Below, piece after piece: positions 3,001 through 5,307 of a DNA stretch of 5,307 nucleotides; the first letter of the stretch is position 1; each line of letters begins with the position of its first letter. The translations under genes and the position numbers were made by a program. The notes under the pieces were generated by a model. That model ran no database searches, was not told where the DNA came from, and was given only the letters and a program-made list of their open reading frames with translations. The DNA is from CAZSPT01 sp964608895. GTDB taxonomy: Bacteria > Patescibacteriota > Patescibacteriia > 2-01-FULL-39-33. The DNA is taken from positions 1 to 5,307 of the forward strand of contig CAZSPT010000039.1 of NCBI GenBank assembly GCA_964608895.1, read 5' to 3'.

Positions 3001-5307
3001 TTGCGATTTAGCCGAAATAAATCCTTGTCGGAACGGAATTTGGCGTTTTGCCGTTCCCGCCGATTTTGAAAATTTAACAGTGACAATAGAAAAAGGCCCT
3101 TTGGAAATCGGTAAATCTGGAGAATCTTTCTGGCGCCAAGCTTTGGAAAAAATAAAAATTACCTTTAAAAATATTTTCGGGTTTTCGGTTGAAGCGGCGG
3201 TTAATTGGACTCCTTGGCTTGAAAAAACTTTCAATATCTCGGACCTGGCGGAAAATTATCAGGAAGATTACTCACCCTTTGAAATTATCGGCTATTTGGA
3301 TGAAAAAGGCCGGCGGGTTTTAAATTACATACCTGGAGAACTTTGGCAGCCGGGGAAATACCGGTTGACTCTTAGTTCCGGAACCGGTGAAGAAAAGACT
3401 GTTTTGGAGCGGAAAACAATTGAAATTACTGAAGTTTGCCCGGTTGATTATTTGGAAATTAATGTTTGGCCGACCGGCGAAGTCAGTCAAACCGATTATT
3501 TCTTTTGCGACCGCAGCGACTGCGGAAAAAATTCCAATGATCCTTATCTCCAGGACCAAAATGATACTCAGAAAGGCAACCAGCATCTCTATCGGGTTTG
3601 GGCTAGGACTTCAGAATCTTACTTAGTTGATTCTTTCCAGTTTGACCAAGGAAGTTATTCAAACCAAAAAAATCAATTTAATTTTAATCTTTTAAAAGAA
3701 GAAACTTCTCTTTTTGGATCGCCAAATTCAGAAACCGACTATTCTGGAGATTATTGGCTGATGCTTTATAATTATTCCAGCCAATATATTCCCGGTTTGG
3801 GCGGTGTTGGAACTTTTCAAGCCAAGCTTGAGGAAAAAATGGCAACAGTGGATATTGATGTTTTCTTATGTGATAATCCTTGGCCGTCGGCTGAAAATTT
3901 CCCCTATTATGACCAAGCGGATAATTGCAGTACTGGTCAGGGAAACTGCTATAACACCAACTTTTTATTTTTTTACTGTCGAGACCGGAAAGGTGGAGAT
4001 CTACCCGTTTTAAATAGTCAATCGCCGGTGATAAAAGGTCTTCAAGAAGAGGAAAAAATAGTTAAGGAATTTTTATTCCGGCGGCCGGACAACGACGATG
4101 CTGTTGGCTTAAGAGTAATTTCCAATTCCAATCATTATTCTCCGCTTCAGTGGTATTGGAATCATTTTCAATTTGAAGATCAAGAAAATTTGAAAAGATT
4201 GGTTGTTGACGGCTATCAAGCGATTCAGGGCGGTCGAACCACTTATGTCAACGCCGCTGATTTGGAATCAAGTTATCCGAATAATTTTGGACAGGATTCT
4301 TTAATTGAAAAAATCTATACTGAAATCTATCTTTTGTCGCATAATCAGGAAGCTGACCCGGATACTGTTGCCGTTTATGAGCGACTTTTGAAAAATTGGC
4401 ATTTTAATGTCGCTCAAGAACGTCAGGGGGCGGTCCGGAAAGGCGGTTTGCTTAGTCGAGTGATTAGCTGGAATATTTACGGCAAACCTTTGCTTTCAAC
4501 CCGTCTTAAAGGTTATTGTTGGAGGCAAGACGGAACCGTTTCAGACCAGTCCTGCTATATTGACGCCGAGTGCCGGATTAAGGGATTTGATTATTGTTCT
4601 TCAGCCAAGGCCCGGTTGACTCGGGATGTTAATCGGCTGGCAGAACTTCAAGATATTAATTTTTTGATTGAAAATTATCATCAGACTAAGAGATGCTCCA
4701 GCGACCATTCAATTTTATGCTTTAATGATGAGCAATGTTCGGGCAACGGCCGCTGCGGCCATTATTATCCTAATTTGTTGTCCGGCAGTTATCTCGCCAA
4801 TTGGACAACCAGTCTTTGGCCTTCTTGGCAGGCGACTCTCGGCAATCTTCTTGGCTCGGCTTTGCCGGTGGATCCGATTAATAAATTTCAAGGAGGAGAT
4901 TGTTCTCAAGCCGAATATGACAGTCAGACTTGCTGGAATGAAGCGGCTAAGGATTTTGGCTGTCCGGAAGAAGCAAATATTCATTTCTATTATTCCGACG
5001 GTTCTAATAAATTTCTTTTGACTTTTCCGGAAATTGGAGAGGGAGAAAGCCTTTCCGGAGTTGAAGATTTTGAAATTGGTTTGGCTGAGACCAAATGGCG
5101 GCCCGAGGATTGGTCGGAAGTTGAAATGATGGAAAGAAATCCTTTTGAAACGATAGAAATGATTTGCCGGTTTCCATTTTCTCCGATTTGCGATTTTGAC
5201 GGCAACTGTCAAGAGGAAGAAAATTGTCACAACTGTCCTAATGACTGCGCTTGCCCCAGTGGGGAAATTTGCCGGCAGAGGGAAGGGGTTTGGGACTGCC
5301 AGGACCC
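2..5307 (+). CDS. Giant Cys-rich multidomain surface protein, internal fragment open at both ends
   Basis: Frame 2 reads through all 1768 codons without a stop; both gene ends lie outside the window, so no start, ribosome binding site, signal peptide or anchor can be judged. The translation is protein-like throughout: about 80 Cys in spaced motifs, many Trp and acidic residues, and recognisable modules. Order by residue: six-Cys module 25-76; Big_5-like Ig domains about 154-263, 399-556 and 682-795; Big_2-like modules about 270-382, 561-676 and 1146-1289; Cys-rich/DUF4215 region 802-985; CDNPWP/YCRD module 1290-1328; VDGYQA module 1357-1469; pilin-like region 1534-1677; Cys motif 1730-1766. 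No transmembrane stretch is visible, and so many cysteines imply folding outside the cytoplasm. Established: DUF4215 and Ig-like repeats are typical of large secreted or surface proteins. Inference: a cell-surface adhesin or scaffold of a Patescibacteria-type organism. No catalytic motif was recognised. Confidence 0.95.
14..70 (+). other. End strand of an upstream Ig-like domain (W-x-F motif)
   Basis: Residues DSLYAWGFQV followed by KSRAEI match two later segments: DSIYAWAFRT at 260-289 and DSFSWVFKV plus DNRAEI at 2957-3001. In Big_5-like domains a W-x-F-x-T strand commonly closes the fold, for example WNFQT and WLFQT at 776-790 and 1655-1669. I therefore read the window start as the last strand of an Ig-like domain whose body lies upstream. 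The assignment is by internal similarity only. Confidence 0.5.
74..229 (+). other. Six-Cys module of the CGN...GEECD...C...C...SGC type
   Basis: Residues 25-76 begin CGNNQLDE, continue through EGEECD, and have Cys at residues 25, 38, 53, 65, 69 and 76, ending DCQLDFSGC. From memory this resembles a common bacterial extracellular disulfide module that opens like DUF4215 (CGNG...GEECD) but continues with GxGTxxC...DCxxDxSGC. It lies between two W-x-F strand motifs, so it may be inserted beside the last strand of an Ig-like domain. It is probably a small disulfide-stabilised structural unit; metal binding by its acidic residues is possible but not shown. Confidence 0.7.
260..289 (+). repeat. Second W-x-F strand motif (DSIYAWAFRT)
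   Basis: Matches DSLYAWGFQV at 14-43 in six of ten residues and the DSFSWVFKV segment at 2957-2983 more loosely. It directly follows the six-Cys module, as the 2957 copy directly follows the DUF4215 array. This points to a recurrent plan of Cys-rich insert followed by a closing Ig strand. Confidence 0.55.
290..460 (+). other. Acidic linker containing the first C-x2-G-x-L-x-S-P-x-P-W motif
   Basis: This 57-residue stretch joins the W-x-F motif to the first Big_5-like domain. It contains CLTGERLPSPTPW (LPSPTPW at 368-388), which recurs as CPDGTLQSPSPW (LQSPSPW at 1160-1180), again before a Big_5-like domain. It is probably a domain junction or the last strand of a diverged Ig-like unit. No known domain was recognised here. 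Confidence 0.45.
461..790 (+). other. Big_5-like Ig domain, copy A
   Basis: About 110 residues opening ACVDAVVAARFN, then NEQSVKNNFKVYQC, a middle section with a hydrophobic, Pro-rich strand, EEGVWYQAVLENGVKS, and closing CWNFQT. This is the order expected for Big_5 (bacterial Ig-like, PF13205): an A/V-x-A-x-F-N strand, a residue run specifying the deviating loop, a Y-x-V strand and a W-x-F-x-T end. The copy at 1196-1669 opens ACQNALISARFN, so the two are clearly homologous. The role is presumably as a spacer or stalk domain. Family identity is inferred from motifs and needs a profile search. Confidence 0.6.
809..1147 (+). other. Big_2-like Ig module, copy A
   Basis: About 113 residues starting CPAGCPECLPDP, then a G-x-F-x-T-F-x-A-x-V strand, a Cys-Leu-Leu-Leu segment, the paired tryptophans of YPWQWQS, SVSPN, and a run of Ala/Val/Ser strands (KLSALLETTQESDYARV). 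This resembles Big_2/BID-like domains, where a W-x-S-x-(n)-V-S core is followed by G-x-V-x-A-x-A strands. The 1682 copy aligns with it: FQT, then CP, then A-x-NC, then W-x-W. It sits immediately after copy A of the Big_5-like domain. Similarity is weak and the family name is tentative. Confidence 0.45.
1160..1180 (+). repeat. Second L-x-S-P-x-P-W linker motif
   Basis: LQSPSPW repeats LPSPTPW of 368-388, with a Cys and Gly at matching spacing upstream. Each copy precedes an AC-x-A-x3-ARFN Big_5 start. IQSPY at 1922-1936 is a degenerate third instance inside Big_2-like copy B. Confidence 0.6.
1196..1669 (+). other. Big_5-like Ig domain, copy B (enlarged)
   Basis: Opens ACQNALISARFN and closes YYWLFQT; near the end, NTQYRVVILGGYQGV corresponds to VWYQAVLENGVKS of copy A. 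At about 158 residues it is some 48 longer than copy A. The extra length lies in an acidic loop region rich in Glu, Ser and Asn (about residues 455-500) and in a DGWDYNSDGYNDYY segment before the last strand, an Asp/Asn-rich loop of the sort that can bind calcium (inference). Two Cys (ETC and VCLG) sit where copy A has YQC and GC. Confidence 0.6.
1682..2029 (+). other. Big_2-like Ig module, copy B
   Basis: Starts CPVETVEVQP, followed by a YNAFPEAANC strand, an adjacent Cys pair (NRCCLEW), the WRW core, and GEGAVYIKAVAEGGVSDSG with alternating small and hydrophobic residues ending FLQVGLG. The order of CP, G/A strand, NC and W-x-W matches copy A at 809-1147. The CC pair is unusual among the neighbouring modules. 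Its place directly after Big_5-like copy B indicates that the two-domain unit was duplicated as a pair. Confidence 0.45.
2045..2385 (+). other. Big_5-like Ig domain, copy C (closing strand separated)
   Basis: Starts IDYQPSAEEKILCSNPLINL, followed by NIKLYQCSQEDAGCSL, which closely matches KVYQCSENKGEGCSS of copy A (533-574), then ARRYRVVVQGGPNGL matching the Y-x-V strand of copies A and B. The expected W-x-F-x-T closing strand does not follow. Instead a Cys-rich region and DUF4215 array of about 570 bases intervene before DSFSWVFKV at 2957. This suggests the array is inserted in the last hairpin of the domain. Confidence 0.55.
2405..2536 (+). other. Cys-rich region with a degenerate disulfide repeat before the DUF4215 array
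   Basis: Seven Cys in 44 residues, at 2405, 2447, 2459, 2480, 2501, 2522 and 2534. The last three (ECD...YCDAQC, spacing C-x6-C-x3-C) mimic the second half of a DUF4215 unit with the GN-x-SGDG loop shortened. It is probably an eroded or variant unit leading the array; the first half resembles no module I know. Confidence 0.5.
2567..2647 (+). repeat. DUF4215 unit 1
   Basis: Opens CGDEIVGPGEECDDGN; Cys codons at 2567, 2600, 2633 and 2645. Followed by LREG and a linker with Trp (ADPSWGAW). Confidence 0.9.
2684..2764 (+). repeat. DUF4215 unit 2
   Basis: Opens CGNGVQEWGEGCDDGN; Cys codons at 2684, 2717, 2750 and 2762. Its 54-base core (2720-2773) differs from unit 1 (2603-2656) at one base. The following linker is GC-rich and encodes SGRPAGSEP. 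Confidence 0.9.
2813..2893 (+). repeat. DUF4215 unit 3
   Basis: Opens CGNQTVEIGEDCDDGN; Cys codons at 2813, 2846, 2879 and 2891. Its 54-base core (2849-2902) differs from unit 2 at three bases, two of which change residues (Glu to Lys, Arg to Trp). Confidence 0.9.
2924..3001 (+). other. Truncated fourth DUF4215 start joined to a W-x-F strand motif
   Basis: CGDQAVEQGQ has the first ten residues of a DUF4215 unit but then runs directly into PDSFSWVFKV and DNRAEI. The later three Cys of the unit are missing. The second part matches the window start (DSLYAWGFQV, RAEI at 14-61) and is taken as the delayed closing strand of Big_5-like copy C. Confidence 0.55.
3002..3436 (+). other. Unassigned beta-rich domain
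   Basis: About 145 residues that I cannot assign to a family. It starts CDLAEINPC, has a possible amphipathic helix around FWRQALEKIKITFKNIF, a Trp-rich strand (VNWTPWLEK), and a final hairpin with PGKYRLTLSSGTGEEK and RKTIEITE. The closing hairpin resembles the last strands of Ig-like domains. It replaces the expected direct junction between a W-x-F strand and a CP-type module, so it may be an inserted or additional Ig-like domain. Confidence 0.35.
3437..3868 (+). other. Big_2-like Ig module, copy C
   Basis: Begins EVCPVDYLEINVWP, parallel to EVCPVETVEVQP at 1676-1711. Then comes an acidic two-Cys insert (FFCDRSDCGKN) and GNQHLYRVWA at the place of the first inner strand. Later strands are less clear: GDYWLMLYNYSS and GVGTFQAKLEEKMATVDIDVF, the last alternating as in a Big_2 end strand. 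Length is about 144 residues, longer than copies A and B because of the polar loops around 3500-3560 and 3640-3740. Confidence 0.4.
3869..3985 (+). other. CDNPWP...YCRD Cys module
   Basis: Starts CDNPWPS and ends FFYCRDR, with Cys at residues 1290, 1309, 1316 and 1326 (CSTGQGNCYNTNF between). From memory, a CENPWP...PY.D...C...CYNTNF...YCRD segment recurs in giant proteins of Parcubacteria-type genomes at the junction between Ig-like domains and a C-terminal region; I know of no named Pfam family for it. The spacing suggests a small two-disulfide knob. Function unknown. Confidence 0.5.
4070..4408 (+). other. VDGYQA-type module of unknown function
   Basis: About 113 residues without Cys: FLFRRPDNDDAVGLRVISN, LQWYWNHFQF, VVDGYQAIQGGRTTYVNAAD, IYTEIYLLSHN and VYERLLKNWHFN. 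The DGYQA...GRTTYVNAA pattern is one I associate with the same giant Patescibacteria proteins, always between the YCRD module and a pilin-like segment. The alternation of strands with a C-terminal amphipathic helix suggests a compact folded domain. The lack of Cys sets it apart from everything before it. I cannot assign a family or activity. Confidence 0.4.
4517..4597 (+). other. First C-x2-D-x2-C Cys-loop motif
   Basis: Cys at 4517, 4553, 4571 and 4595 with SCYIDAEC in the middle (C-x11-C-x5-C-x7-C). A second motif of the same style (CFNDEQC) occurs at 4694-4756. These resemble small Cys loops, often seen as C...C-x2-D-x2-C-x(4-7)-C, in bacterial extracellular proteins. It sits directly before the pilin-like helix. 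Confidence 0.5.
4601..5032 (+). other. Pilin / pseudopilin-like globular region with Cys-loop insert
   Basis: A helix RLTRDVNRLAELQDINFLIENYHQ (4613-4684) is followed, after a Cys loop, by YYPNL, WPSWQATLGNLLGSALPVDPINKF (ending 4888), TCWNEAAKDFGC and a strand pair HFYYSDGSNKFLLTF. This is the order in type IV pilins and GspG-like pseudopilins after the hydrophobic N-terminal helix: R-x2-D-L-x2-I-x3-L-x2-Y, then YP, then LPVDPxN, then aromatic end strands. The hydrophobic N-terminal third and prepilin cleavage site are absent, as expected for a domain buried in a larger protein. Inference: derived from, or convergent on, the soluble pilin domain. Confidence 0.5.
4694..4756 (+). other. Second Cys loop, inserted in the pilin-like region
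   Basis: CSSDHSILCFNDEQCSGNGRC has spacing C-x7-C-x5-C-x5-C and separates the Leu/Ile-rich helix from the YYP segment. In ordinary pilins YP follows the helix with only a few residues between. It shares the C-x2-D-x2-C core with the 4517 motif and probably forms a two-disulfide loop. Confidence 0.55.
5033..5188 (+). other. Acidic linker between pilin-like region and C-terminal Cys motif
   Basis: About 52 residues, Glu-rich (GEGESLSGVEDFEIG, EDWSEVEMMERN), with one Cys at 5165 followed by RFPFSP. No domain was recognised. It is probably a flexible or short-strand linker. Confidence 0.4.
5189..5299 (+). other. Cys motif of the ENC-x2-CP-x-DC-x-C type
   Basis: Cys at 5189, 5207, 5225, 5234, 5246, 5252, 5270 and 5297 (C-x5-C-x5-C-x2-C-x3-C-x-C-x5-C-x8-C). 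The CDFDGNCQEEENCHNCPNDC core matches a widespread extracellular pattern, CGDGxCxxGENCxxCPxDCxC, seen in many bacterial and archaeal secreted proteins. It is a compact disulfide unit. The protein continues past it, since the frame is still open at the window edge. Confidence 0.65.

Noticed and set aside
2493..3011. A 172-codon open frame in + frame 3 with repeated TAILFPETAVPTNVFG
   Set aside because: It is the shifted reading of the same repeat DNA. The repeat unit happens to lack stops in this frame, and frame 2 is the one with the recognisable DUF4215 family.
3962..3974. T-rich run that could suggest a terminator
   Set aside because: No GC-rich hairpin precedes it, and it encodes FLFFYC of the conserved YCRD motif.
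4890..4902. Perfect Shine-Dalgarno-like AAGGAGGAG
   Set aside because: It encodes QGGD within the open frame and has no ATG or GTG at a suitable distance opening a plausible gene; GAAGGAGGAG near 1988 is likewise coding (EGG).
4715..5230. A 171-codon open frame on the - strand
   Set aside because: It lies opposite the pilin-like region. It has no recognisable domain and an Ile/Lys/Arg-heavy composition typical of antisense reading.
2..5307. Alternative genetic code with TGA read as Gly
   Set aside because: No TGA occurs in frame in 1768 codons, and glycine is always GGN, so the standard bacterial code fits.

Overview
The whole window is the interior of one very large protein-coding gene on the + strand. 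Frame 2 (codons starting at base 2) is open from end to end: 1768 complete codons with no TAA, TAG or TGA, plus two bases of a further codon. Neither the start nor the stop codon lies in the window, so the protein is longer than 1768 residues. I see no intergenic space, RNA gene, mobile element, CRISPR array, promoter or terminator. Open frames on the other strand and in the other + frames are shadows of this gene.

The product looks like a giant, disulfide-rich, modular, exported or cell-surface protein. It has roughly 80 Cys (about 4.5%), is rich in Trp, Asp, Glu and Asn, and has no membrane segment in the visible part. In order: (1) the tail of an Ig-like domain and a six-Cys module starting CGNNQLDE (14-289); (2) a Big_5-like Ig fold and a Big_2-like Ig fold (461-1147); (3) a second Big_5-like/Big_2-like pair (1196-2029); (4) a third Big_5-like domain (2045-2385); (5) a Cys-rich stretch with three DUF4215 / Myxococcus-type disulfide repeats and a cut-off fourth (2405-2956), followed by a W-x-F strand motif; (6) a weakly defined beta-rich domain and a third Big_2-like module (3002-3868); (7) a CDNPWP...YCRD Cys module (3869-3985); (8) a VDGYQA module (4070-4408); (9) a segment resembling the globular part of a type IV pilin or type II pseudopilin, with Cys-loop motifs in front and inside (4517-5032); (10) a C-terminal Cys knot-like motif (5189-5299) cut by the window edge.

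The organism is most likely a bacterium of the Candidate Phyla Radiation (Patescibacteria, Parcubacteria-like). This rests on the architecture: from memory, giant proteins combining Big_5-like domains, DUF4215 repeats, CENPWP/YCRD motifs and a pilin-like LPVDPxNKF segment are typical of that group. GC is moderate (mid-40s by eye). Gly is encoded only by GGN and in-frame TGA is absent, which gives no support for the TGA=Gly code of Gracilibacteria/Absconditabacteria. The function is unknown; attachment to other cells or surface scaffolding is the natural inference.
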